Shown: positions 1 through 8,155 of the stretch, in pieces
Layout: each line of letters begins with the position of its first letter
Numbering within the stretch: the stretch's first letter is position 1
Source: Cohnella fermenti
GTDB taxonomy: Bacteria > Bacillota > Bacilli > Paenibacillales > Paenibacillaceae
Reading direction: 5' to 3'
Assembly (NCBI RefSeq): GCF_004801405.1
Contig: NZ_SSOB01000057.1
Coordinates: 1 to 55,675, forward strand
Length of the DNA: 55,675 nt
Program-made: the position numbers and the translations under genes
The notes under the pieces: generated by a model
The model's input: only the letters and a program-made list of their open reading frames with translations
Told to the model about the DNA's origin: nothing
The model's database searches: none

Positions 1-1
1 G

Positions 2-136
2 CTGCGGTACGGGTTCGGCTACGCCCTCCACCCGGTCACCTACTGGAAATTCACTTCGTTCCTTTTCAGTCGTCCGGATCAACTGGAAAAAGAACAAAAT
101 GATCTTACAAGTACGATTATACGAGGATTGTATTAG
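2..136 (+). CDS. Partial open frame at the left edge, C-terminal 44 residues
   Basis: A frame open from the window edge runs 44 codons to a TAG at 134-136. It reads like protein (YGFGYALHPVTYW near its start, then a charged tail), but I do not recognise a family. The first half is GC-rich like the rest of the window; the end runs into AT-rich sequence. It overlaps the frame of the decayed gene that begins at 103, so the two could be one protein broken by a frameshift, or two neighbouring genes. Confidence 0.3.
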   Translation: MRYGFGYALHPVTYWKFTSFLFSRPDQLEKEQNDLTSTIIRGLY

Positions 137-332
137 AGAAAAAAATACCTTATGAACCAGAAATGCCCGGAAAATTACACATAAATATTGATAGGGAACC
201 TAACAATCCTAGTACAGCATTTCATAAGTTCGTTCCCTACAAAAACAACTACAAAATAAAAGGAAACTTGTAAGGCATCTCACGAAAACGGGGTAATGAA
301 ACGAACCCCCCTTTTTCATCGAGGTGAGCCAA

Positions 333-1427
333 ATGAGCGGGATTCGCTTAACGACCAAAGAACGGAAACGAATCAAAAAAATGATGCTGGGACAGAAGAT
401 TGCGTTTCGTCTGAAACAACGAGCCACCCTCATCTGGAAGTTGGTTGTCGAGCGAATGCCCGTACTCCAGGTTGCCCGTGAAGTCAGTGTGACAGCCAAA
501 ACCGTACGCAAATGGCGGGATCGTTTCGCCACCAGACGGATTCCCGGCTTGGAGGATGCGCCGCGTTCAGGCGCGCCAGCTACCTTTGATGCGGTACAAC
601 GATGCGAGCTCATTGCCATTGCCTGTGACCAACCGGAGCACTACGGATTAGCGGGTCAGGTGATATGGACTTACGATACGTTGACGGAGGTCGTCCAGTC
701 GAAAAGCACCGGACCCGCCATGAGCCGCTCCAGTGTGTGGCGCACCCTCGAACAAAATGCCCTCAAACCGCATCGACACACGTTGTGGCTGCATAGCAAG
801 GACCCGCAATTTAAAGAAAAAGTCAACGAGATCGTTGGGCTGTACCATGCCGACCTTCCCGACGATGTGGCCCTTTGCTGCGTTGATGAAAAGACCGGGA
901 TGCAGGCCAACGAAAAGAAATACGAAACACAGTTGCCGCGGGTCGGCCGAACAGGCCGAATCGAATACGAATATATCCGTCACGGTACGCAGGCGCTACT
1001 GGCTAGCTTCGACGTCAAGACGGGCGAAGTGGTAGCCTCTTGCGGTGCTCATCGCAAAGCCGACGACCTGCTTGCGTTCATGGACAAGGTCGCTGAACGT
1101 TACCGGCATTGTCGGAAAATCATCATCGTATGGGACAACTTAAACATTCATGACAACGGCCCTGACGAGCGATGGACGGCCTTTAATGAGAAGCAAGGCA
1201 ACAAATTTGAGTTTCACTATACGCCGTTGCACGCTTCGTGGGTGAACCAGATTGAGATTTTCTTCTCGATCCTGTACAAACGCTGCCTGCGTCACAACAG
1301 TTTCACCTCCAAAACCGATCTTCGGCAAAAGGTGATGGCTTTTATCCGGCGCTGGAACGACAAAGACGGGCATCCGTTTCATTGGACCTTCCGGGGATAC
1401 CCGATCCAAGACGAGGAGGCGATGTAA
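333..1427 (+). CDS. IS630-family DDE transposase
   Basis: A 364-residue transposase that would cut and paste its element at TA sites. The N-terminal ~110 residues form a helix-turn-helix region (VAREVSVTAKTVRKWRDRF). The catalytic domain shows the expected acidic residues in order: CVDEKTG (first Asp), IIIVWDNLNIH (second Asp) and HASWVNQIEIFFS (Glu). The length is normal for IS630 transposases and no frame break is seen. ATG at 333 is preferred because GAGGTGA lies just upstream; GTG at 324 is an alternative. Strong TIRs and the TA duplication around it support the family call. Confidence 0.9.
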   Translation: MSGIRLTTKERKRIKKMMLGQKIAFRLKQRATLIWKLVVERMPVLQVAREVSVTAKTVRKWRDRFATRRIPGLEDAPRSGAPATFDAVQRCELIAIACDQPEHYGLAGQVIWTYDTLTEVVQSKSTGPAMSRSSVWRTLEQNALKPHRHTLWLHSKDPQFKEKVNEIVGLYHADLPDDVALCCVDEKTGMQANEKKYETQLPRVGRTGRIEYEYIRHGTQALLASFDVKTGEVVASCGAHRKADDLLAFMDKVAERYRHCRKIIIVWDNLNIHDNGPDERWTAFNEKQGNKFEFHYTPLHASWVNQIEIFFSILYKRCLRHNSFTSKTDLRQKVMAFIRRWNDKDGHPFHWTFRGYPIQDEEAM

Positions 1428-1718
1428 GTGGACAAGATGATCCTCGAAGCCGTTGGCGATGAAGTCGAAGAGTTGTTGGAGGCGAATGGTTTTTCTCATA
1501 TTCAGCTGCGTCCCCGTGGTCAGCATTTGGTGCTGTTTTCAACCGAGGGCGGTGAGCGTGTGAATCGAGCCCGATTGAGCGTGATCGATGCACAAAGTTT
1601 CGGATTGAGCATGGCAGACCACCAAGGAAAATGGGAGTCGACTCCGTTTACCGACACGCCTCAAGCTTTGACTCGCCTGCTGATAGACCAGTTTTCTTTT
1701 GTCCTCGCCAACCTCTAG
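1428..1718 (+). CDS. Small accessory ORF inside the IS630-family element
   Basis: A 96-residue protein starting with GTG immediately after the transposase TAA, with GAGGAGG about nine bases upstream of the start. It therefore looks translated as the second cistron of the element. It is acidic and compact (DEVEELLEANGFSHIQLRP near the start, LIDQFSFVLANL at the end) with no membrane segment or signal peptide. I do not recognise a domain. Its position between the transposase and the right inverted repeat means it travels with the element. Possible roles (regulator, accessory protein, passenger) cannot be separated from sequence alone. Confidence 0.6.
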   Translation: MDKMILEAVGDEVEELLEANGFSHIQLRPRGQHLVLFSTEGGERVNRARLSVIDAQSFGLSMADHQGKWESTPFTDTPQALTRLLIDQFSFVLANL

Positions 1719-1965
1719 GGCCTCTTTTTTTGCTAGGTACAGATTTCTGAAATGCTGTACTAGTTGCGTCAGCTATAGTTTGAACAATGCCATGTTAAGT
1801 GCTACTAAAGAGAAGATTGATGGAGTTTCATATTATGGGATTATAGCCAAGGTGGATCGATGAGGTGGGTGTGGAGCCTACTTGGGAGATGAAACAATAT
1901 ATTTCGCTAAACGATTAATGGATGAAAATATGGACCCAAAATTATCCAATAGATCCAGGGAGTGA

Positions 1966-2330
1966 GTACAATAAACTTAGAAAATATGGAGACAGAGCAT
2001 TTTAGTGAAAAGGCGATGGACGCAGGTCACGGAATGTAGTCGGAATTGCTTGCTTATTCGCTCGACCTGGACAGCAGGTCAAGAGCTTCCGGTCCCCAAC
2101 GGTATGCGGTTTTAACTTGCTGGGTTAGATTCATTCGTTCGGCTTATATAGATTTGTTTGAGCCAAGTGGGCATTCATTTAACGAGCGGCCCGATAAATC
2201 ACCTGGAATACCCCGCATTTCAACTGGACTGAGCGCCGAACACCGCCCCCGATTTTCCCAAGTGGATTGACGTGGAAAATAGACAGAGTATATATTTATG
2301 GCACAACGGGAAGAGCGGGGGACGGAATGG
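1966..2330. other. Spacer between gene remnant and AraC-type regulator
   Basis: No convincing gene is seen here. A 74-codon frame at 2046-2270 has no ribosome site and no protein-like character. The first ~80 bases are AT-rich like the remnant; composition then shifts to that of the chromosome. The promoter of the following regulator presumably lies here, but I could not find clear -35/-10 hexamers. Confidence 0.4.
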
Positions 2331-4646
2331 ATGAGTCTACTTCAGCTATTCAAGTCAAGAAAATATTTGCAGCGAATTGTCGTCAGCTTCATGCTGGTTG
2401 TGGTCATTTTGATTGTGACTTCTGTATTTTTATATTTTAACGCACAGAACAAAGTGTTCAGCATGCAGCATGAGACGGACCGCAAGCTGCTGACGCAGAT
2501 GAACTACAATATTGAGAACATGAACGATATTGTCAAAGATCTGGCCGTATCCTTGTTTAACGACGACGATCTGGTTGCACTGAAGTCGGGCTCGGACTTC
2601 GAGGAGAGCATCCTGAAGCTGGACAAGCTGAACCGGCTGGTCGCGAATTCGCCGTATTTGCATTCCATCGTCTTTTATAACGGCACGCAGCAGCGCTACT
2701 TCTCCTCGCTTAATCATAATATGAACACCAATCAGTTGCAGAGCTCGTTGGATCAATATATGCAGACGCATCCTGCCGTGCCCAAGCTGCAGCTTATTCC
2801 GATGAAGCTGGACCCCGGCCAGGACGACGTTTTCGACACGTTTTCCTTTTTTATTTATGACGGTTCGGAGCTAAACTCGGCCAAGGGCAGCGTGCTCGTT
2901 CTGAACATTAAGCCGGGATGGCTGCTGGATAATGTGGAAGCGCTTAACGCGGTTACGGAGCGGGAGGATGACGTAATCTTCGTAACCGACAGCGAAGGCA
3001 ACGTTCTGATATCGAACAATCGCATGTTGCCCGAACAGGAGGGCATGAAGGACGAATTGCTTCGTCGCATAGCCGCTTCGGACAGCGTGCTCGATTATTT
3101 CACTTACACGTACCAGAGCAAGAAGTATATGGTGAGTTACTTGACGCGGGGATTGAACAATTGGCAAATTATCCGGCTGCAGGACTACGATATCGTTCTG
3201 GAAAATGTCAGCCGAATGCGGTGGACGGCCATTACCGTTACGTTGTCCGTCGTGGCGATGACCGTGCTTCTGTCGATTTTTATTTCTATCCGGCTGTACA
3301 AGCCCGTGGGAAATTTATTCTCGCTGGTGCGTCGTCATACGTCCGTTCCGCAGCAGTCGCACGATGAGCTGTCCGCTATTGCGCAAAGCTATAATCAGTT
3401 GAACGATCAATTGACGAGGCTGAAGCACGATCAGGCCTCACAGTTGAATGTGGTCAAAGTCTATCACATAAGAAGTTTGATTGCGGACAGCGCGGGAATG
3501 TCGGAAGAGGGATACAGGCAAAATATCGAGCGGTACGGAATGGATATCGCTGCCGCAGGCAACTTCATCCTGGCGCTGATCAAGATTGATACGGCGTACG
3601 GTCCGCTGTCCCAGTCTCGCGAATCGGCGCTTTCCCTCATCGATTTTGCAATCTCCAATATCGGTCAGGAGATGCTTCGGAAGCGGTATCGCTGCGAATC
3701 CGTCGAATTGAAGCACGATCATCTCGTATTCCTGATCAGCCGGGACGGCGATATGGAGCTTGGCGAACTGCACCGGATTATCAGGGACATGCAGGATACG
3801 ATTCTGATGTACTATCATATCGGCTTTACCGCCACGCTAAGTCCCGTATTCGGCTCTTATCGGGAGATCACGTCCCATTATTCGCAGACGCTCCGACTGT
3901 CCAATTACCGCCTCGTTCTGGGGAAGGGAGCCATTATCGATTCGGAGAAGGTGCAAGCGAACGAGGAGTGCGAGCAATTGCATATTCCGCAGGAGTTGGA
4001 ACGGCGCCTCGCGGAGAGCTTGAAGAGCGGCGACCGGGAACGGATCGATGACGGCATTGACAAGTGGATGGAGCTTGTGTCGAAGTTCAGCTACGAGAAT
4101 ATTCTCTCGGCCCTGCTGCATATGGTGACTCTCTTGAACAACACGCTTGGCGAGATGAACAATCACAACGTGAATCCGATCAGCGTCAATCTGCGGGAGA
4201 TGAACCGGCGAATTCTGGAGAAGGATACGCTGGAGGAGATCAGGGAAGTGCTGACGGACTTCGTCCGCGACGTGTTCGACCAGCGCCAGAGCGGGCGGGA
4301 AGACAAGACCAGGCTCATCGTCGACACCATCAAGGAGATTATCGACAATCATTTTGCCGATCCGGATCTGAACGTGCAGAAGATAGCGGATATGCTAAGG
4401 ATGAGCCATGTTTATTTGGGACAAGTGTTCAAAGAGCAGGAATCGGCAACGGTTATCGATTATATCAACCAGAGGCGACTGACGCAGGCCAAGCTCTACC
4501 TCGAGCAGCTCGATCTTACGGTGGCGGAAATTACGGAGAAGTCGGGGTTCGGGAGCGAAAGCTATTTTTACAGACTGTTCAAACGCAAGTATGGGGCTAC
4601 CCCGAAGGAATACCGATTAAAGCATGCGATGGAGCATAATCGTTGA
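2331..4646 (+). CDS. Membrane-anchored AraC-family transcriptional regulator
   Basis: A 771-residue one-component regulator of the type common beside sugar-uptake operons in Paenibacillus. One membrane segment lies near residues 16-36 and a second near 297-320. The ~260 residues between them are extracytoplasmic and likely bind or sense sugar (Cache-like). A cytoplasmic linker follows, then an AraC DNA-binding domain with two helix-turn-helix motifs at about 665-771 (LNVQKIADMLRMSHVYLG and LTVAEITEKSGFGSESYFY). ATG at 2331 has GGGGGA at a good distance; an in-frame ATG at 2298 has no ribosome site. It precedes the FAD oxidoreductase/ABC transporter operon and probably controls it. A terminator follows its stop. 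Confidence 0.9.
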   Translation: MSLLQLFKSRKYLQRIVVSFMLVVVILIVTSVFLYFNAQNKVFSMQHETDRKLLTQMNYNIENMNDIVKDLAVSLFNDDDLVALKSGSDFEESILKLDKLNRLVANSPYLHSIVFYNGTQQRYFSSLNHNMNTNQLQSSLDQYMQTHPAVPKLQLIPMKLDPGQDDVFDTFSFFIYDGSELNSAKGSVLVLNIKPGWLLDNVEALNAVTEREDDVIFVTDSEGNVLISNNRMLPEQEGMKDELLRRIAASDSVLDYFTYTYQSKKYMVSYLTRGLNNWQIIRLQDYDIVLENVSRMRWTAITVTLSVVAMTVLLSIFISIRLYKPVGNLFSLVRRHTSVPQQSHDELSAIAQSYNQLNDQLTRLKHDQASQLNVVKVYHIRSLIADSAGMSEEGYRQNIERYGMDIAAAGNFILALIKIDTAYGPLSQSRESALSLIDFAISNIGQEMLRKRYRCESVELKHDHLVFLISRDGDMELGELHRIIRDMQDTILMYYHIGFTATLSPVFGSYREITSHYSQTLRLSNYRLVLGKGAIIDSEKVQANEECEQLHIPQELERRLAESLKSGDRERIDDGIDKWMELVSKFSYENILSALLHMVTLLNNTLGEMNNHNVNPISVNLREMNRRILEKDTLEEIREVLTDFVRDVFDQRQSGREDKTRLIVDTIKEIIDNHFADPDLNVQKIADMLRMSHVYLGQVFKEQESATVIDYINQRRLTQAKLYLEQLDLTVAEITEKSGFGSESYFYRLFKRKYGATPKEYRLKHAMEHNR

Positions 4647-4655
4647 ACGCACAGA

Positions 4656-4680
4656 ACAGAGCCGAGCGCTCTGTTTTTTT
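4656..4680 (+). terminator. Rho-independent terminator after the AraC-type regulator
   Basis: ACAGAGC (4656-4662) pairs with GCTCTGT (4668-4674) across a five-base loop, followed by a run of T to 4680. It begins ten bases after the regulator stop codon, separating the regulator from the transporter operon. Confidence 0.85.
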
Positions 4681-4717
4681 GTGCGGTTGGACGAGGGGAA
4701 TCGCTTCGGAAGCGCCG

Positions 4718-4775
4718 CTGTGCAGCGTTCTTGGCATTGTTCAGGCCATTGTGCAGAGATGCAAAAAATGTTCAG
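4718..4775 (+). promoter_or_regulatory. Candidate operator: repeated TTGTKCAG motifs upstream of the transport operon
   Basis: Similar words occur in the same orientation: GCTGTGCAG (4718-4726), ATTGTTCAG (4736-4744), ATTGTGCAG (4748-4756) and AATGTTCAG (4767-4775). Direct repeats ahead of an operon that adjoins an AraC-family gene fit a binding site for that regulator. The spacings (18, 12, 19) are not uniform, and no clear sigma-A promoter was found, so this is tentative. Confidence 0.3.
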
Positions 4776-4865
4776 TAACGCCCAACTCGATTTTGTTCTA
4801 CGGTATAAGCAGCCGAAGGGCAAAGGGGTGAACCCGCTCGGCCAAACAAAAAGGAGATGGACCGA

Positions 4866-6188
4866 TTGACAGAACCGATTATCGAGCCGCGCAGGGAGCT
4901 GCTCCCTTCCGGCAATTACGACATGATCGTCTGCGGAGCGGGACCGGCCGGCGTATGCGCCGCTCTTGCGGCGGCCCGAAGCGGCATCCGCACGTTGCTG
5001 GTCGAAGGCGGAGGCTGCCTGGGCGGCGTCTGGACTTCCGGCATCCTGTGCATGATTCACGACGTGGCGAGCAAGGCGGGGCTGATGTCCGAGCTGCGGG
5101 CGCGTCTGGAACGAATGGAAGCGATCCGCTATCGCTTCGGCGGCCCGAACTTCACTTACGACGTCGAAGCGATGAAGGCCGTATTGGAGGAGATGTGCGG
5201 CGAGGCGGGGGTGGAGGTTCGGCTGCACACGAGGGTAGTGGATGCCGTCGCGAGCGGCGGGAGGCTCGGGGCGATTGTGACGGAGAGCCCGTCCGGCCGG
5301 GAGGCGTTCGTCGCCGACTATTTTGTCGATGCCACGGGGAACGGAGACCTGGCGGCGCGGGCCGGCTGCCGCTTCGAGATGGGCCATCCAGATTCCGGCA
5401 AGGTGCAGCCCGCCACGCTGATGGCCGTCTTCAGCGGCTTGCCCGAATCGGCGCTGACTGCGGAGCGGCATTACAACCGCTATGGCCGGGTGGAGCCGGG
5501 GGTTGCAAGCGGCGAGAAGCAAGGGCTGCTGGAGACGTTCCGGTCCGCCGGTTACTTCGCCAGCAACGATGCGCCGACCGTCTTCCCGCTGCCGCATCCC
5601 GGCCTGTACGGGTGCATGTTCAACCATGAGTTCGACGTGAGATGCGATTCCGCCGAAGCGATTACGGCGGCGACAATCCGCGCCAGGAAGGAATTGCTGC
5701 GGGCCGTGCAAGCGGTATGGAAGCTTCCGGAATGGAAGGAGCTTCGGCTGATCGTCACGGCCGACCACATCGGCTTGCGGGAGGGGCGCCGGATCAACGG
5801 CTTGTACCGGCTGCGGGCGGAGGACATCGTGGCCGGCAGGCGCTTCGACGACGGCGTCTGCCTCGTGAACTTCAGCGTCGACGTCCACTCGCTGGAGCCC
5901 GGCGTGTATCAGGCCCGCAGCTTCACGGACGGAATCAAGGCCAGGCCGTATCATGTTCCGTACCGCGCGCTCGTCTCAAGTGATTACGCGAACCTGGCGA
6001 TGGCCGGCCGGTGCATCAGCGGCGACTTCTATGCCCACGCCTCTTACCGGGTCACGGGCAATGCGGTGGCGATGGGCGAAGCGGTCGGGGCGGCGGCGGG
6101 GCTGGCGCGCAGGAGCGGACGAACGTTCGCCGAATTGGACGGTCGCCTGGTGTCGGACGAGATGCGCCGCAGGGGTTATGAGCTGTAG
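4866..6188 (+). CDS. FAD-dependent oxidoreductase
   Basis: A 440-residue flavoprotein. The N-terminal Rossmann FAD motif is clear (VCGAGPAGVCAALAAARSG, then an acidic residue ending the second strand, LLVEGG). A second FAD contact is likely in FVDATGNGDLAARAGC, and the C-terminal GRCISGDFYAHASYRVTGN resembles the FAD-contacting end of the FAD_oxidored group. The substrate is unknown; relatives often sit in carbohydrate operons. The start is taken as TTG at 4866 because AAGGAG (4851-4856) is nine bases upstream; the ATG at 4857 abuts that site with no spacing. It is the first gene of a seven-gene, closely spaced operon with transporter and secreted enzymes. Confidence 0.82.
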   Translation: MTEPIIEPRRELLPSGNYDMIVCGAGPAGVCAALAAARSGIRTLLVEGGGCLGGVWTSGILCMIHDVASKAGLMSELRARLERMEAIRYRFGGPNFTYDVEAMKAVLEEMCGEAGVEVRLHTRVVDAVASGGRLGAIVTESPSGREAFVADYFVDATGNGDLAARAGCRFEMGHPDSGKVQPATLMAVFSGLPESALTAERHYNRYGRVEPGVASGEKQGLLETFRSAGYFASNDAPTVFPLPHPGLYGCMFNHEFDVRCDSAEAITAATIRARKELLRAVQAVWKLPEWKELRLIVTADHIGLREGRRINGLYRLRAEDIVAGRRFDDGVCLVNFSVDVHSLEPGVYQARSFTDGIKARPYHVPYRALVSSDYANLAMAGRCISGDFYAHASYRVTGNAVAMGEAVGAAAGLARRSGRTFAELDGRLVSDEMRRRGYEL

Positions 6189-6223
6189 CTATAAGCTGCA
6201 GCAACTTGGGAGGGAGACATACG

Positions 6224-7210
6224 ATGCAGGAAGAAGTGCATTCCATCGCCGGAGCCGATGCGGCGGATTCGGTTGGGCCGAAGAGCAAGCAAGGCCCGCT
6301 TAGAAGAGAGCTGCAACTGTTCGCAAGAAACCGGGAACTGTTTCTTTTGTCCGTCCCCGGGCTTCTGTATAAATTGATTTTTGCCTACTTGCCGATGGTC
6401 GGCCTGATTGTCGCTTTCAAAAATTACCGTTACGACAAAGGAATATTCGGAAGCGGCTGGGTCGGCTTCGATAATTTCAAGTATTTGTTCACAAGCGATG
6501 TCGCCTGGCGCATTACCCGCAACACAGTGCTGTACAATGCGGGCTACATGCTGCTCACGACCTGCTGTGCGCTGCTGCTGGCCGTTCTGTTGAACGAGGC
6601 CAGAACCAAGTGGACCAAATTTTATCAGACCGCCTTGTTTTTGCCCCATTTTCTGTCCTGGGTGCTGGTGGGATATATCGTATACGCGTTCCTCAACCAC
6701 GGGGACGGCTTCCTTAATCGGATGCTAATCTCCTTGGGCATGAAGCCGATAAGCTGGTACCAGGACTCGGGGCCCTGGCCGTTTATCTTGCCTATCGTGC
6801 ATTTATGGAAGGCGGTCGGGTTCTCGACGCTCATTTATTTTGCCGGCATTATGGGCATCAATTCGGATTATTACGAGGCCGCACGCATCGACGGCGCCAC
6901 CAAGCTGCAGATGGCTCTGCGGATTACCGTGCCGCTGCTCAGCCCGCTGATCGTTATCCTGTTGATTCTGTCGATCGGCGGCATGTTCCGCGGCGACTTC
7001 GGCTTGCATTACTTCATTCCGAACAATTCCGGCTTTATCTTCCCGACTACGGATGTGATCGACACTTATGTATATCGGGCTTTGCGCGAGGTGGGCAATG
7101 TGAGCATGTCGGCAGCCGCCGGTCTGTACCAGTCCGTCGTCGGCTTGGTGCTGGTCCTGTTGTCCAACGGAATCGTTAGGAAAATCAATCCCGAGCATTC
7201 GTTGTGGTAA
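6224..7210 (+). CDS. ABC sugar transporter permease, LplB type
   Basis: A 328-residue integral membrane protein with about six transmembrane segments. The cytoplasmic EAA loop that docks the ATPase is clear (EAARIDGATKLQMALRITVP, about residues 218-237). It pairs with the next gene as the two permease subunits of a CUT1-type oligosaccharide importer. No ATPase gene is present, as is usual where a shared MsmX-type ATPase serves several importers. ATG at 6224 is chosen because GGGAGGGAG lies 8 bases upstream; a TTG at 6206 would place that site inside the coding region. Confidence 0.93.
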   Translation: MQEEVHSIAGADAADSVGPKSKQGPLRRELQLFARNRELFLLSVPGLLYKLIFAYLPMVGLIVAFKNYRYDKGIFGSGWVGFDNFKYLFTSDVAWRITRNTVLYNAGYMLLTTCCALLLAVLLNEARTKWTKFYQTALFLPHFLSWVLVGYIVYAFLNHGDGFLNRMLISLGMKPISWYQDSGPWPFILPIVHLWKAVGFSTLIYFAGIMGINSDYYEAARIDGATKLQMALRITVPLLSPLIVILLILSIGGMFRGDFGLHYFIPNNSGFIFPTTDVIDTYVYRALREVGNVSMSAAAGLYQSVVGLVLVLLSNGIVRKINPEHSLW

Positions 7211-7231
7211 CGAGGGGGGAGGGGCTTAACA

Positions 7232-8116
7232 ATGAAAAAAGGGATTGAGCTTCACCAATTGGTCATTAATCTCATGTTCGTTCTGCTGTCCGTACTGATG
7301 GTGATGCCCTTTGCTCTTGTGGTGGCGGTGTCGCTGACGAAGGAAAGCGCGATTATTGCGAACGGGTTCCAGTTTATTCCCGCAAGGATCAGCATGGATG
7401 CGTACCGCTATATATTGGAGTCGCCGGATATTATCGTGCGGGCTTACGGCGTGACGACGCTTGTGACGGCAATTGGAACGGCTGTCGGACTGTTTGTGAC
7501 GGCGTTGACGGCCTATGTTATCTCCAGAAGGGACTACCGCTACAACCGGATCACGACCTTCTACGTGTTTTTTACCATGCTGTTCAGTGGAGGACTCGTT
7601 CCCGCTTACATTCTGATCACCCAATATTTGCATATGAAGGATACGCTGTTCGCACTCATCCTGCCCATTCTGCTGTCGCCGTTCAACATTATGGTGATGA
7701 AGGGCTTTATGTCCAAGCTGCCGTTTGAGATTGTCGAATCGGCGAAGATGGACGGCGCGCGGGAATTCAAGGTGTTCTTCGCCATCATCCTTCCTCTGTC
7801 CAAGCCGGCATTGGCGACATTGGGCTTGCTCATTGCCTTCGTATACTGGAACGACTGGTTCAACGCGATGCTCTATATTGACAATCCGAAGCTTGTGCCG
7901 CTGCAATTGCTGCTCGTGCGGATTCTGAACAGCATTGAATTTCTGACGACCAATTCGGAATTTACGCAGAGTTTGGCAATCGACTTGAGCCAATTCCCGA
8001 ACAATTCCGCCCGGATGGCAATTGCCGTGCTGGCCGGCGGTCCGATGATGATCGTCTTCCCGTTTTTCCAACGATTTTTTGTCAAGGGGTTAACGGTTGG
8101 CTCCCTCAAGGGTTAA
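7232..8116 (+). CDS. ABC sugar transporter permease, YtcP type
   Basis: A 294-residue second permease of the importer, with about six membrane segments and an EAA-type loop (VESAKMDGAREFKVFFAIIL). Its start is 21 bases after the first permease, with GGGGGGAGGGG upstream. The pair plus the following lipoprotein matches the LplB/YtcP/LplA arrangement used for complex plant or bacterial polysaccharide fragments; the sugar cannot be read from the sequence. Confidence 0.93.
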   Translation: MKKGIELHQLVINLMFVLLSVLMVMPFALVVAVSLTKESAIIANGFQFIPARISMDAYRYILESPDIIVRAYGVTTLVTAIGTAVGLFVTALTAYVISRRDYRYNRITTFYVFFTMLFSGGLVPAYILITQYLHMKDTLFALILPILLSPFNIMVMKGFMSKLPFEIVESAKMDGAREFKVFFAIILPLSKPALATLGLLIAFVYWNDWFNAMLYIDNPKLVPLQLLLVRILNSIEFLTTNSEFTQSLAIDLSQFPNNSARMAIAVLAGGPMMIVFPFFQRFFVKGLTVGSLKG

Positions 8117-8155
8117 CATAGCATCGCGAATATCAAATACAGGAGGTCAAACAGA

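Larger units (their letters stand above)
212..1760 (+). mobile_element. Complete IS630-family insertion sequence, 1549 bp
   Basis: The ends are inverted repeats. The left begins GTACAGCATTTCA at 212, and the reverse complement of the right end at 1760 begins with the same 13 bases; similarity continues imperfectly for several more bases. Both ends are flanked by TA (210-211 and 1761-1762), the target duplication expected for IS630/Tc1-mariner elements. The element carries a DDE transposase and a second small gene. It sits inside an AT-rich gene remnant. Both ends and the transposase are intact, so it may still be mobile. Confidence 0.88.
103..1965 (+). pseudogene. AT-rich gene remnant interrupted by the IS630-family element
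   Basis: An open frame begins after a TGA at 100-102 and runs to the left end of the insertion element. If the element (212-1760) and one copy of the TA duplication are removed, the same frame continues from 1763 to a TGA at 1861-1863. It then stays open to another TGA at 1963-1965. The joined product contains EKKIPYEPEMPGKLHINID before the junction, SYSLNNAMLSATKEKIDG after it, and DETIYFAKRLMDENMDPKL beyond the internal stop. No family is recognised. The composition is much more AT-rich than neighbouring genes, which suggests recently acquired DNA, perhaps a small accessory or immunity-type gene (a guess). Split by the element and carrying an internal stop, it is unlikely to be functional. 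Confidence 0.45.

Noticed and set aside
2046..2270. 74-codon frame upstream of the AraC-type regulator
   Set aside because: No ribosome site, no recognisable domain, and composition like non-coding sequence.
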